This document shows positions 1 through 8,761 of a stretch of 64,000 nucleotides of DNA, one piece after another; the first letter of the stretch is position 1; every line of letters begins with the position of its first letter. Made by a program: the position numbers and the translations under genes. This DNA is from an uncultured Burkholderiales bacterium. GTDB taxonomy: Bacteria > Pseudomonadota > Gammaproteobacteria > Burkholderiales > Burkholderiaceae_C. The notes under the pieces were generated by a model that did not search any database, was not told the DNA's origin, and saw nothing but the letters and a program-made list of their open reading frames with translations. Location: contig CAIZHQ010000014.1 in assembly GCA_903932865.1 (NCBI GenBank), forward strand, positions 228,482-292,481, given 5' to 3'.

Positions 1-766
1 AGTGCGACTGCACGTTTTGACGCGGGTATTGGCTTTGCTCGCCCGCACAAAAATCCCAGCACCAGGGAGACACTGTCGTGTCTGATACCGTCATCACGGC
101 TTGCGTGCCCGATGCAAATTCGAACAGGGCCGTACCGGTGTCTTCTACTTCAAAACCCCGCACGGCGCTGGACAGGCAGCCATGCACCGCGCGCACGTCG
201 CCGAGCAAAAACACCAGCATGTCGATGTCGTGGATCAGGTTGATCAGCACCGGTCCCCCGCCGGCTTGGCGACGCCAGGCCACATCAAAGTATGCAGAGG
301 GTTTATAAAAGTTGGCCATGACGTTGGCGCTGAGCACCTGGCCCAAGCGTCCGTCCGCCACGATTTGGCGAGCCCTTTGCAAAATCGGGTTGTGTCGGCG
401 GTGGTGACCCACCAGCACCGGCACGCCGGTGTCTTGTTCGAGCTGGATCAGCAGCTCGGCGGCGGCCAGCGTGTCGGTCACCGGCTTTTCAATCAGTACC
501 GCGGTGTCGCTTGCCATGCAGTCGGCCGCCACCTCCACATGCGCGGCATTGGGGGTGGCGATCACCACGCCCTGAGGGCGGGTGGCTTCCAGCAAACTTT
601 GGTGGTTTTCAAAAACGGGGATGTTCTGTTCGGCGCACCACTGGCGCCCGGCCTCGCCCGGCTCGGCCACGCCCACCAGAGCGAACTCGGGTGTTTTCAG
701 GATGCGCTCGATGTGCGTCCGGCCAATCACGCCAGCGCCAATCACGGCCAGAGGGAACTTTTGCAT
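1..766 (-). CDS. Gfo/Idh/MocA family NAD(P)-dependent oxidoreductase (C-terminus outside window)
   Basis: The frame starts at the ATG at 764-766 and runs off the left edge, so the C-terminus is missing. The N-terminus has a Rossmann nucleotide-binding motif (AVIGAGVIGRTH). It is followed by the family E-K-P signature (VLIEKPVTDT), whose lysine is catalytic in this family, and then GHHRRHNP. Family members oxidise or reduce a hydroxyl or keto group on sugars, inositols or cyclic polyols with NAD(P). The gene is divergent from a shikimate-dehydrogenase-like gene across about 105 bp with a palindromic site, so a polyol or cyclitol-like acid substrate is plausible but not proven. The start lacks a strong Shine-Dalgarno sequence. 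Confidence 0.85.
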   Translation of the reverse strand, partial: MQKFPLAVIGAGVIGRTHIERILKTPEFALVGVAEPGEAGRQWCAEQNIPVFENHQSLLEATRPQGVVIATPNAAHVEVAADCMASDTAVLIEKPVTDTLAAAELLIQLEQDTGVPVLVGHHRRHNPILQRARQIVADGRLGQVLSANVMANFYKPSAYFDVAWRRQAGGGPVLINLIHDIDMLVFLLGDVRAVHGCLSSAVRGFEVEDTGTALFEFASGTQAVMTVSDTTVSPWCWDFCAGEQSQYPRQNVQSH

Positions 767-836
767 GGGGCTTTGCAGGTTGGCAAGGGGGGTCAATGGC
801 GCAAGTATATTGATTTTCGGAAATAAATTCAAAAAT

Positions 837-849
837 GGAATTTAATTCC
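837..849. promoter_or_regulatory. Perfect 13-bp palindrome, probable operator
   Basis: GGAATTTAATTCC is a perfect inverted repeat with one central base. It lies in the intergenic region between the divergent oxidoreductase (start 766) and the shikimate-dehydrogenase-like gene (start 872). A related imperfect half-site (GGAAATAAATTC) sits just before it at 819-830. The AT-rich context is typical of a promoter. The cognate regulator is unknown. Confidence 0.45.
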
Positions 850-871
850 GTTTTTATGTATCATCGCGGCC

Positions 872-1678
872 ATGAACACGAATAAGCCCTTGACTCTGGA
901 CGGTGCTTCGCGCATCCATTTCATCGTCGGCGATCCGATTGCCCAGGTCAAATCGCCTGCGGGCGTGAGCCAGTCTTTTCAGGATGCGGGGCTGAACGCC
1001 TTGTGTATCCCGGCCCATGTGGCGTCGGCCGATCTGGCGGCGTGGACTGCGGGCGTGTCCTTGAGCAAAAACGTGGACGGCATCATCGTGACGGTGCCGC
1101 ACAAGTTTGCTTACTTTGACTTGTGCGCCACCACTTCTGAGCGCGGCGCGTTTTTGAAATCCATCAACACCTTGCGCCGCAATGCCGATGGCTCTTGGCA
1201 TGGCGACATGTTTGATGGCCAAGCCTATGTGCAGGCCTTGGCTTTGAAAGGCCTCAAGCTTGCGGGCCACAAAGCCTTGTTGGTGGGCGCAGGCGGTGCC
1301 GGTTCGGCCATCGCGTATTCACTGGCAACAGGCGGTTTGCGCGAACTGGCCATCCATGACCAAGACACGGCGCGCCGCGATGCCTTGATGCAGCGCCTGG
1401 CCTCGCTGGGCCAGTGCAGCGTGGTCGCAGGCAGCAGCGACCCGACAGGCTTTGACATCGCCATCAACGCCACGCCGATCGGCATGAAAGAGGGCGATCC
1501 GCACCCGATTGATGCTTCGAAGTTCAAACCGGACATGTTTGTCGGTTGCGTGATCACCGCGCCCGCTGTGCCTCCGATGATTGCCGCAGCCCGTGCAATG
1601 GGTTGCAACACCCTGACGGGTACAGAGATGTTTGCCCAAGTCAAAGACCTGATGGTCGAATTTTTGATGCGGAAATGA
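872..1678 (+). CDS. Shikimate/quinate dehydrogenase-like protein (AroE superfamily, divergent)
   Basis: This 268-residue protein has normal AroE length. The substrate-domain lysine is in TVPHK (about residue 87), followed by an SINTL segment. The second catalytic aspartate lies in GDMFDG, where classic AroE has G-x-N-T-D-G. The nucleotide domain carries GAGGAGSAIA. Family knowledge: NAD(P)-linked oxidation of shikimate or quinate at C3. The NT to MF change is shared with the second copy at 18508, which argues for a catabolic subfamily instead of the biosynthetic enzyme. The stop is one base before the next start (1680), so it is cotranscribed with the FAD enzyme. No clear ribosome-binding site is seen. 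Confidence 0.8.
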   Translation: MNTNKPLTLDGASRIHFIVGDPIAQVKSPAGVSQSFQDAGLNALCIPAHVASADLAAWTAGVSLSKNVDGIIVTVPHKFAYFDLCATTSERGAFLKSINTLRRNADGSWHGDMFDGQAYVQALALKGLKLAGHKALLVGAGGAGSAIAYSLATGGLRELAIHDQDTARRDALMQRLASLGQCSVVAGSSDPTGFDIAINATPIGMKEGDPHPIDASKFKPDMFVGCVITAPAVPPMIAAARAMGCNTLTGTEMFAQVKDLMVEFLMRK

Positions 1679-1679
1679 G

Positions 1680-3401
1680 ATGCAAGTTCTGAGGAACGGT
1701 CTGGAGGGCTTGCAAGACGGCACCGAGTTTGACTTGGTGGTCATCGGTGCGGGCGGCGCGGGCTTGACGGCGGCGCTGTTTGCCGCCTTGGATGGCGCCA
1801 AAGTGCTGGTGGTCGAACGCACCGAAAGGGTCGGCGGCACCACCGCCTGGTCCGCCGGAACCACTTGGGTGCCGGGCACGCACCACGCGGCCCAAGTCAA
1901 CCCGAGCGACACCTTGGCCGATGTGACGACTTACCTGAACCATGCTGTGGGCACACAAGCGCCTGCGGCTTTGCGAGACGCCTTCCTGAAGAACGGTCCC
2001 GATGCAGTGGCCAAAATGGAAGCGCAGTCCTCGGTGAAGTTCCGGCCTTACCCCAAGCACCCGGACTACATCAGCGATTTGCCCGGCTCGACCTTGAACG
2101 GTCGGGCACTGGAGCCGGTGCCGTTTGATGGCCGTTTGTTGGGGGACTTGTTCCCACTGTTGCGCCCACCCATCCCAGAATTTACCGTGCTGAGCGGCAT
2201 GATGGTGGACCGCACTGACATCAACCATTTGCTGGCCATGACGAAGTCCTGGGTCTCGCTCAAGCATTCGGTTCGCATCGTGTTGCGCCATTTGGGTGAC
2301 CGCCTGCGCCATGCGCGCGGCACCCGCCTGGTGATGGGCAATGCCTTGGTGGGGCGTTTGTTGCATTCCTTGTCTAAACACAACAAGGTCACCCTGGCGC
2401 TGCAAACTTCGGTGGATTCGTTGGAGCGCGATGTAAGCGGCCGAGTGGTGGCGGTGCGACTGAGCAGCGCCACCGGCAACGCCCGCGTGCTCGCCAAAAA
2501 AGGTGTGGTGTTGGCCAGTGGCGGTTTCAACCGCGACCCGGTTTTGCGTGCAGAAAAATTGCCCGGTATTCCTGCTGAGTGGTGTCCCGCTCCACCTGGC
2601 CACACTGGCGAGGCATTGGCCTTGGCACGTGGCTTAGGTGCTGTGGAAGGTCAGGGCGCACAAAGCCCCGCTTTCTGGGCACCGGTGTCTTTGCGCAAGC
2701 GTTCCGATGGCAGCACTGCGGTGTTTCCGCATTTCGTGATGGACCGCGCCAAGCCCGGCATGATCACCGTCAACCAGGCGGGTGAGCGCTTTGTGAATGA
2801 AAGCACTTCTTACCATCTGTTTGCGCTGGGTATGCAAGCGGCCCAAAAAGCCGTGCCCGCTTATTTGATAGCCGATGCCAAAGCCCTGCGCCAATACGGC
2901 ATGGGCATGGTGCGACCGGGTGGCAAAGGCTTGGCACCTTTCTTGGCCGATGGTTACCTGACCGAAGGCAACAGCGTGCAAGAGTTGGCGGACAAGCTGT
3001 GTATTTCGGCAGACGGTTTGGCCCAATCGGTTGCCAATAACAATGCCTTCGCGCGAGCGGGGGTGGACACCCAGTTCCAGCGCGGCGTGACGGCCTACCA
3101 GCAGAACATCGGCGATGCCGCCGCCGGTGGCCTTAACGCCAACTTGGGCGACATCAGCCAAGGCCCCTATTACGCCGTCAAGCTCTACCCAGGTGACATT
3201 GGCGCAGCGCAAGGCTTGCAGACCAATGAACATGCCCAGGTGCTCAACGCACAAGGCCAATCCATCGCCGGTTTGTACGCGGTGGGCAATGACATGAATT
3301 CCATCATGGGCGGTGTCTACCCAGCGCCCGGTATCACCATTGGCCCGGCTTTGGTTTTTGCCAGCCTGGCTGTGAAAAATGCACTGGCAGACGCCTCATG
3401 A
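1680..3401 (+). CDS. FAD-dependent oxidoreductase, fumarate reductase/3-ketosteroid dehydrogenase type
   Basis: The protein has 573 residues. An N-terminal FAD-binding Rossmann fold (VVIGAGGAGLTAALFAA) is followed by VGGTTAWSAGT. The C-terminal FAD-binding end contains YAVGNDMNSIMGGVYPAPG, typical of flavoproteins related to 3-ketosteroid delta-1-dehydrogenase, fumarate reductase and urocanate reductase. Such enzymes introduce or reduce a C=C bond next to a carbonyl or carboxylate. The gene is directly downstream of an AroE-like dehydrogenase (1-nt gap), so desaturation of an oxo-cyclohexane carboxylate is a reasonable inference. A second member (10501-12201) lies nearby. There is no signal peptide, so it should be cytoplasmic. 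Confidence 0.85.
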   Translation: MQVLRNGLEGLQDGTEFDLVVIGAGGAGLTAALFAALDGAKVLVVERTERVGGTTAWSAGTTWVPGTHHAAQVNPSDTLADVTTYLNHAVGTQAPAALRDAFLKNGPDAVAKMEAQSSVKFRPYPKHPDYISDLPGSTLNGRALEPVPFDGRLLGDLFPLLRPPIPEFTVLSGMMVDRTDINHLLAMTKSWVSLKHSVRIVLRHLGDRLRHARGTRLVMGNALVGRLLHSLSKHNKVTLALQTSVDSLERDVSGRVVAVRLSSATGNARVLAKKGVVLASGGFNRDPVLRAEKLPGIPAEWCPAPPGHTGEALALARGLGAVEGQGAQSPAFWAPVSLRKRSDGSTAVFPHFVMDRAKPGMITVNQAGERFVNESTSYHLFALGMQAAQKAVPAYLIADAKALRQYGMGMVRPGGKGLAPFLADGYLTEGNSVQELADKLCISADGLAQSVANNNAFARAGVDTQFQRGVTAYQQNIGDAAAGGLNANLGDISQGPYYAVKLYPGDIGAAQGLQTNEHAQVLNAQGQSIAGLYAVGNDMNSIMGGVYPAPGITIGPALVFASLAVKNALADAS

Positions 3402-3708
3402 GCAAGAGCACGAAATGTCCTGTTCATGGTGTGACTCGTCGTGTCCCAGTGGCATGGGCGTTGTCAAAATTTGACGGTTGCAAGACCTCTGGATTGAGGC
3501 CTCTGAATAGATCAGCGTTTACCCTTGATGCGTTCGTTTGTCGAACGGTTTCTAATAGGTGAACCGTACTTTTTTTAGGGTTTGTATGGATCGAAATATG
3601 GATGGGCCCTTTAAAAGTGCATTGACCTGAGGGTTCTGCACAAGCGTGAAACCCATGAGTCCGGGTGATTGGACTTGAGTCTTTTTTATGAAACTTGATG
3701 GAGACAAA
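3402..3708. other. Intergenic region before tctC
   Basis: About 300 bases without a convincing gene on either strand. It contains the 17-bp palindrome at 3531-3547 and presumably the promoter of the tctCBA operon. A GGAG Shine-Dalgarno lies at 3700-3703. An earlier in-frame ATG at 3688 is less likely because it would put a polar stretch before the signal peptide. Confidence 0.5.
3531..3547. promoter_or_regulatory. CGTTCG-N5-CGAACG palindrome, possible IclR-type operator
   Basis: Perfect 6-bp inverted arms CGTTCG and CGAACG are separated by TTTGT, about 160 bp upstream of tctC. IclR-family activators of aromatic catabolism (PobR, PcaU, PcaR) recognise GTTCG-type palindromes of this size. An IclR remnant lies just beyond tctA. 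Assignment of the protein is inference. Confidence 0.35.
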
Positions 3709-4722
3709 ATGAACTTGAAGAAACGACAATTTCTGAGCGCTGCCTTGCTGGCCGTCACTGCTGTCACCGTGGGTGGTCAAGCCATGGCTCAAGCCTATCC
3801 TGCCCGTGATGTGACTGCAGTGATCCAGTGGGGCGCAGGTGGCGGTACCGATGTGGCCATGCGCGGCTATGCGCCCTATGCAGAAGAAGCACTGGGCCGA
3901 AAAATCGTGCTGCAAAACAAACCCGGTGCCGCTGGTGTGATTGGCGCAAACTTTGTGTTGCAACAGCCTGCAGATGGTTACACCATTTTGATGGGTGCCG
4001 AGCCACAAGCTCTGTTCCGTGTGATGGGTGTGGCCGATTTTGATTACGATAAATTCACCCCGATCAACATCGCTGCAGTGGCCAACACCATTTTGTTGGT
4101 GGCACGTCCCAATGCGCCTTGGAACACCACTCAGGATTTGATCAGCCATGTGCAGGCCAACCCCAACAAGGTTAAGCAGTACCTTGCTGGACAAGGTACT
4201 GTGCCTTTCACCATGAACGCCATGGTCACCACGTTGACCAAATTTGAAACCATCAAAGTGCCCTTTGACGGAGAAGGTCCTGCGATTGCCGCCCTTTCAG
4301 GGGGGCACGTTGACATCGGATTCATCGCTTCAGGCCCTGCCATTGAACACATCAAGGCTGGTCGTCTGAAAGCGCTGGGTGTGGTGGACAGCAAGTCTTT
4401 TCAGGGGATTGCACCCGTGACAGATGCGCCGTCACTCAAGAACATCACCAAGTTCTTGCCTTGGGGCTCGTGGTACGGCGTCTTTGTGCGAAAAGAGACA
4501 CCTGAAGATGTCAAGGCCAAGTTGGTGGCCGCGTTCAAGAAGGCCGGTGAGAACCCCCAATACCGCGACATGATGACAGGACGCGGCACCACCATGCTCA
4601 ACATCAGTGGAGCTGAGGCCGAACGGTTCATCAAGAAGTTCCAGTCCACCACCGCTTGGTTGTACCAAGGTGCGGGTGCCGCCAAAGTAGACCCAGCCAC
4701 CTTAGGCATCCCCAAACCTTGA
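3709..4722 (+). CDS. tctC: Tripartite tricarboxylate transporter (TTT) substrate-binding protein, TctC/Bug family
   Basis: This is a periplasmic solute receptor of 337 residues. The chosen start (3709) has a GGAG at 3700-3703 and gives a standard signal peptide: KKR, a hydrophobic stretch, then cleavage after QAMAQA. The mature protein begins YPARDVTAVIQWGAGGGTD, the usual start of the Bug/TctC fold, followed by PGAAGVIGANFV. Bug proteins bind carboxylates, including aromatic and alicyclic acids. It leads a TctC-TctB-TctA operon next to shikimate-dehydrogenase-like and FAD enzymes, suggesting a carboxylate fed to that pathway. The specific ligand cannot be read. Confidence 0.9.
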   Translation: MNLKKRQFLSAALLAVTAVTVGGQAMAQAYPARDVTAVIQWGAGGGTDVAMRGYAPYAEEALGRKIVLQNKPGAAGVIGANFVLQQPADGYTILMGAEPQALFRVMGVADFDYDKFTPINIAAVANTILLVARPNAPWNTTQDLISHVQANPNKVKQYLAGQGTVPFTMNAMVTTLTKFETIKVPFDGEGPAIAALSGGHVDIGFIASGPAIEHIKAGRLKALGVVDSKSFQGIAPVTDAPSLKNITKFLPWGSWYGVFVRKETPEDVKAKLVAAFKKAGENPQYRDMMTGRGTTMLNISGAEAERFIKKFQSTTAWLYQGAGAAKVDPATLGIPKP

Positions 4723-4816
4723 TGCAGATAGGCACATCTGGCGCCCCTTTGTGGTGGCCTGATGTGCCTGCTTCACTGAGTCCGTTAAGGGCATTTTTGT
4801 TTTAGGATTATTTATC

Positions 4817-5326
4817 ATGAGCACCAACCCTCCGCGACTGCCGGGCGAATTGAGTTTCATGGCACTGGTTGTGGCGTTCAGTGCATTCATGCTCTGGTCA
4901 TCCTTTCGCATTTCCAAATTTGATTCTATTTCTTCACCTGGCGTCTTCCCAATGTTCTGCGCTGGCTTGATGCTGGTCACTGGCCTGATGAGTTTGCGCC
5001 AGGCATGGAAGGCTTCACCAAGTGCCGATACCCATCAAACGGTGTTTCAACAGTTTGTGATTCAGTTGGCGCCCGTGAAGCTAATTTTGTTTGTAGCACT
5101 GATTGTGGGTTACATGTTGGCGCTGGAAGTGACGGGATTTTTGGTTTCATCCTACGCGTTTCTTCTGATGTCAATGCAGGTTCTGGGCAGCAAGAAGACT
5201 GTTGTCAATCTTTGGGTCAGTGCCTTGGTCCTTTTTTGTATTTTCATTGTTTTTCAAACGGCGTTTTCTGTGGTGTTACCTGCAGGCTCTTTGTTGGGAC
5301 CCTACACACCGGAGTGGTTGAAATGA
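4817..5326 (+). CDS. tctB: TTT transporter small membrane subunit TctB
   Basis: The 169-residue protein has about four hydrophobic segments (roughly residues 15-31, 45-61, 88-110 and 120-150), as expected for the small TctB subunit. The segment FDSISSPGVFPMFCAG matches the conserved P-G-x-F-P region after the first helix in this family. It lies between tctC and tctA. Its stop overlaps the tctA start (ATGA), so the two membrane subunits are translationally coupled. A weak AGGA lies about nine bases before the ATG. Confidence 0.88.
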   Translation: MSTNPPRLPGELSFMALVVAFSAFMLWSSFRISKFDSISSPGVFPMFCAGLMLVTGLMSLRQAWKASPSADTHQTVFQQFVIQLAPVKLILFVALIVGYMLALEVTGFLVSSYAFLLMSMQVLGSKKTVVNLWVSALVLFCIFIVFQTAFSVVLPAGSLLGPYTPEWLK

Positions 5327-6816
5327 TGGAATCTTTGGGTTATTTCTTCATGTCCTGGCTGGACGTGAAAATGTTGCTGCTGACGGCAGCAGGAACTTTT
5401 GCAGGTATTTACATCGGTGCCATTCCGGGGTTGTCGGTCACCATGGCCGTGTCCATTTTGATTTCATTCACTTTCAAGTGGGACATCAACGAAGCGCTGG
5501 CGCTGATTTCGGGCATTTATCTGGGGGGTGTGTACGGCGGCTCTCGAAGTGCAATTTTGTTGAACATTCCTGGCGCGCCTGCTGCCATTGCCACAGGTTT
5601 GGATGGCTATCCCTTGGCCAAACGTGGCGAAGCAGGGCAGGCCATTGGTTTGACCACGGTGGTGTCGGTCTATGGAGGGTTCATTGGTATTTTGGCCTTG
5701 GCTATCGCAGCGCCTGCCGTGGCTGATTTGGCCTTGATGTTTGGTCCACGCGAGTATCTTTTGTTGGCCTTGTGGGGCATTTTGCTGGTGGGCAGCTTGT
5801 CTGGACAGTCGCTGTCAAAGGGTATTTTTGCAGGCGCCTTGGGCGCGCTCATTGCTTGTGTGGGCCTGGACCCAATGACCGGTGAAAATCGCCTGACTTT
5901 TGGTAGCCTTCAAATGTCGGCGGGCATTTCTTATGTGGCCGCCATGATTGGTTTCTTTGGTGTGGCCGAAGTGATTGCGCAAATCCATGAGTTGAAAATC
6001 AAAGCGGTCAAGCAAAACGTGAGCAAAATCATCCCTTCATGGGGCTTGCTGAAAAAATACCTGCCACTGGCCACACGAACATCTGGGATTGGCGTGGTGG
6101 TGGGTGCTTTGCCTGGTGCGGGCGGTGATATTGCCGCTTTGATGGCCTACGACCATGCCAAGCGCACGGTCAAAAATCCTTCACGACCCTTTGGCGAAGG
6201 GGCCTATGAAGGCCTGGTGGCACCTGAGTCGGCCAATAACGCGGCTGTCGGTGGTGCTTATATTCCGATGATGACACTGGGTATCCCGGGAGATGCCGTG
6301 ACTGCTGTGATCATTGGCGCGCTTTACATTCATGGCCTCAAACCCGGTCCGATGCTGATGATCGAGACCCCTCACTTGTTCTGGTTTGTGGTGGGATCGC
6401 TCACATTGGCGAATATTTTCTTGCTGATCTTTGGCCTCACTGGAATTAAGATTTTTGCCAAGATTGTGGAGACCCCCAAGCCCGTTTTGTTGCCCTTGAT
6501 TTTGGTCTTGTCGGCGGTGGGGGCCTATGCCATCAATAACAACCCGGTCGATGTGTACTGGATGTTGGGCTTCGGTGTGTTGGGGTACTTCCTGAAGATG
6601 TACGGCTTCCAAGTGGGTCCCGTTATTCTTGGCATGATTTTGGGCCCGATGATGGACCGCAGTTACCGCCAAGCCATGATGGCCACCAACAACGATGGGT
6701 GGTTGTTTGTCACCGAGTTTTTCACTACGCCTCTTTCAGCAATCATCCTGGCGGCAGTTGTGTTCACCTTGGTCAGCCAAACGCAATGGTGGAAGCGTCT
6801 TCGCGGACTGAACTGA
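5323..6816 (+). CDS. tctA: TTT transporter large permease TctA
   Basis: With the start at 5323 (overlapping the tctB stop; a second ATG follows immediately) the protein has 497 residues, normal for TctA. It is strongly hydrophobic with about 11-12 membrane segments. It carries the family motifs GAIPGLSVTMAVSIL near the N-terminus and VGALPGAGGDIAALMAYD in the second half, the two pseudo-symmetric P-G-x-G loops, plus LGIPGDAVTAVIIGAL. It forms the proton- or sodium-coupled channel served by TctC. Confidence 0.92.
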   Translation: MMESLGYFFMSWLDVKMLLLTAAGTFAGIYIGAIPGLSVTMAVSILISFTFKWDINEALALISGIYLGGVYGGSRSAILLNIPGAPAAIATGLDGYPLAKRGEAGQAIGLTTVVSVYGGFIGILALAIAAPAVADLALMFGPREYLLLALWGILLVGSLSGQSLSKGIFAGALGALIACVGLDPMTGENRLTFGSLQMSAGISYVAAMIGFFGVAEVIAQIHELKIKAVKQNVSKIIPSWGLLKKYLPLATRTSGIGVVVGALPGAGGDIAALMAYDHAKRTVKNPSRPFGEGAYEGLVAPESANNAAVGGAYIPMMTLGIPGDAVTAVIIGALYIHGLKPGPMLMIETPHLFWFVVGSLTLANIFLLIFGLTGIKIFAKIVETPKPVLLPLILVLSAVGAYAINNNPVDVYWMLGFGVLGYFLKMYGFQVGPVILGMILGPMMDRSYRQAMMATNNDGWLFVTEFFTTPLSAIILAAVVFTLVSQTQWWKRLRGLN

Positions 6817-6863
6817 TCGGTCTGCAGACTTGTCTTGCAAGGACCAGCCAATGACTTGAAGAC

Positions 6864-7001
6864 CGTCATACCGCAGCGTTCGCCCTTTTCGGTGGCACTC
6901 AGGCGCGGGTGAGCAGCGTCAAAGGCCTCAATGATGTGAAGACCTTTTTTCAGACATGCAATCCAATCACGCGAATCCAGTGGTTCTGGCGCGACGGTCA
7001 T
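6864..7001 (-). pseudogene. N-terminal remnant of an IclR-family (PobR/PcaR-like) regulator
   Basis: The first 46 codons from the ATG at 7001 encode the start of an IclR-family DNA-binding domain: DWIACLKKGLHIIEAFD, then LSATEKGERCGMT, where intact members continue into the recognition helix (usually R-T-A-A-R-R-Y). After GMT the reading frame turns into unrelated sequence and no ligand-binding domain follows. The fragment begins 6 bases after the stop of the dehydrogenase at 7008, as the last gene of that operon. It cannot bind DNA as a normal IclR protein. Confidence 0.6.
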
Positions 7002-7007
7002 CCAGGG

Positions 7008-7889
7008 TCAGGCCTTTGGACGCTTGACCAGCAGCGCCACCAACTCAGGCACCAGCGCATTCGGGTCGCCTTCCTTACAAGCGGTCTCCAGCGTATTTTT
7101 GACCGCTTGAGCCACGGTGTGGTCGGCGTGGGTGTCGATGGCCATCTGGTTGTAATAGCTCAAGTCTTTGAGCGCGTTGCTCATGCTGAACCGCAGGCCC
7201 GAGGTGTCACCAGACGTCAGAGTGGGTTTGAGCCGTTCGAGCGCCGCGCCCCAGCCGCCGCCCATGGCTAGCACGTCCACAAAGGTTTGTGCCTTCACAC
7301 CCGACAGCTGCGCGCAAGCTGCGGCTTCGGCCAACAAGGTCACGGTGCCCAGCGACACATAGTTGTGCAACAGCTTCATGCGGTGGCCCGAACCAATCGG
7401 GCCAGTGTGCACGATGTTTTCTGCAAAGCAGGCCAGGATGGGTTTGCAGCGTTCAAACAAGGCCACATCGCCACCCACCAACAAGTTCAGGCGGCCTTCG
7501 GCCGCTTCTTTGGGGGTGCGCGTCATGGGCGAATCGAGAAACTGCCCGCCCTGGGCGATGACTGTGGCCGCCACTTTTTCGGTGGAGGAGGGCACGGCAG
7601 TCGAGCAGTCGATGACGATGGTGCCCGGGCGCATGCCCTTCAAGACACCGTCTTCGCCCAGCAACACCGCCTCAACCTGTGGCGTGCCCGTCACGCACAG
7701 GATGATCACATCCGACTGTGCGGCCAGGGCCTGGGGCGTGGTGCAGGTGCGTGCGCCAGCGGCCAGCAGGGCGTCCAGCGGCTGGTTGCCTGGGTGTTCG
7801 AGCACCGACAGGCTTTGCCCGTGCTTGAGCAAGTTGCTCGCGATGCCATGGCCCATCATGCCAATGCCGATCATGCCGATTTTTTTCAT
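7008..7889 (-). CDS. NAD(P)-dependent beta-hydroxyacid dehydrogenase (3-hydroxyisobutyrate dehydrogenase/tartronate semialdehyde reductase family)
   Basis: The protein has 293 residues from the ATG at 7887-7889. It begins MKKIGMIGIGMMGHGIA, the Rossmann motif of this family. It continues with CVTGTPQVEAVL, the substrate-binding DSPMTRTPKEA (family consensus D-A-P-V-S-G-G) and GSGHRMKLLHNYV, which supplies the catalytic lysine. Family members oxidise 3-hydroxyacids or reduce the corresponding semialdehydes. It is late in the minus-strand SDR/FAD operon, 91 bases after the SDR at 7981. The altered substrate loop (MTRTPKEA) suggests a non-standard hydroxyacid. Confidence 0.85.
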   Translation of the reverse strand: MKKIGMIGIGMMGHGIASNLLKHGQSLSVLEHPGNQPLDALLAAGARTCTTPQALAAQSDVIILCVTGTPQVEAVLLGEDGVLKGMRPGTIVIDCSTAVPSSTEKVAATVIAQGGQFLDSPMTRTPKEAAEGRLNLLVGGDVALFERCKPILACFAENIVHTGPIGSGHRMKLLHNYVSLGTVTLLAEAAACAQLSGVKAQTFVDVLAMGGGWGAALERLKPTLTSGDTSGLRFSMSNALKDLSYYNQMAIDTHADHTVAQAVKNTLETACKEGDPNALVPELVALLVKRPKA

Positions 7890-7980
7890 GCTTGCTCCAA
7901 GTGATTGCTTGCAAGTATGGAATGTACCAAGCGCCAGTCCTGTCACCTCTGAAGCTTCGCGTGTTTCGCTTTTGAGAGTT

Positions 7981-8760
7981 TCACATCTGGGCCAGCAAGC
8001 CGCCATCGATCGCCAGCGTCTGGCCATTCACATACCCCGCTGCAGGGGACACCAGAAACAAGACGACAGGGGCGATGTCTTCTGGCGTGGCCCAACGAGC
8101 TTGTGGCACTTCTTGGCGCAAGAAATCCTCAAAACCTTCGCGCTGCTGCAGACCCACTGTGAATTCGGTACGGACAAAGCCGGGCGCAATCGCATTGGCC
8201 GTGATACCGCTGGCACCGTACTCCACAGCGATGGCGCGGGCCATGGCCCCCAAAGCAGCCTTGGCTGTGGAGTAAGCGCCAATGAGCGGCATGGTGGACT
8301 GGCCCGAAACCGACGAGGTCATGACGACCCGGCCAAAACCCCGTGCGCACATACCGGGCAAAAATACGCGAGAGCAGTTGAACGCACCGCCCACATGCAC
8401 GTCCTGGATCTGTTGCCACTCTTGCCGGCTCATCTCAACGAGGGCTTTGCGATTTTGGTTGCCCGCATTGCTCACCAAGATGTCGACCATCCAGCCCGCG
8501 GTGTCCAGCTCTTTTGCGGCTATCTGAACAGCTGCCATATCAGCGACATCAAAGCAGGCTGCACGCACTTCAATGCCTTGTGCTTGCAGGCTGTGCACGG
8601 CATCGTCTGCGGCTTGCGTGTTCAGGTCATTGATCAGCACACGCGCTCCGGCGTGTCCCAGTGCCGTGGCGATGGCCAAGCCAATGCCTCTGGCCGAGCC
8701 GGTGATCAAAGCGGTGCGACCTTGCAGGCCAAACGATTGCGAGAGATAAGTTGGATTCAT
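7981..8760 (-). CDS. Short-chain dehydrogenase/reductase (SDR)
   Basis: A classical SDR of 259 residues. The cofactor motif is TGSARGIG, with NNAG replaced by SNAGN. The catalytic Tyr and Lys are in GAYSTAKAAL, and IDGGLLAQM is at the C-terminus. SDRs oxidise secondary alcohols or reduce ketones with NAD(P). The start codon is one base after the stop of the upstream SDR (8762), so the two are translated from one message. The substrate is unknown; the operon points to ring hydroxyls of an alicyclic acid. Confidence 0.85.
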   Translation of the reverse strand: MNPTYLSQSFGLQGRTALITGSARGIGLAIATALGHAGARVLINDLNTQAADDAVHSLQAQGIEVRAACFDVADMAAVQIAAKELDTAGWMVDILVSNAGNQNRKALVEMSRQEWQQIQDVHVGGAFNCSRVFLPGMCARGFGRVVMTSSVSGQSTMPLIGAYSTAKAALGAMARAIAVEYGASGITANAIAPGFVRTEFTVGLQQREGFEDFLRQEVPQARWATPEDIAPVVLFLVSPAAGYVNGQTLAIDGGLLAQM

Positions 8761-8761
8761 G

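Noticed and set aside
6817..6863. Terminator after tctA
   Set aside because: Only a short TCTGCAGA-type symmetry without a T-run; no convincing hairpin.
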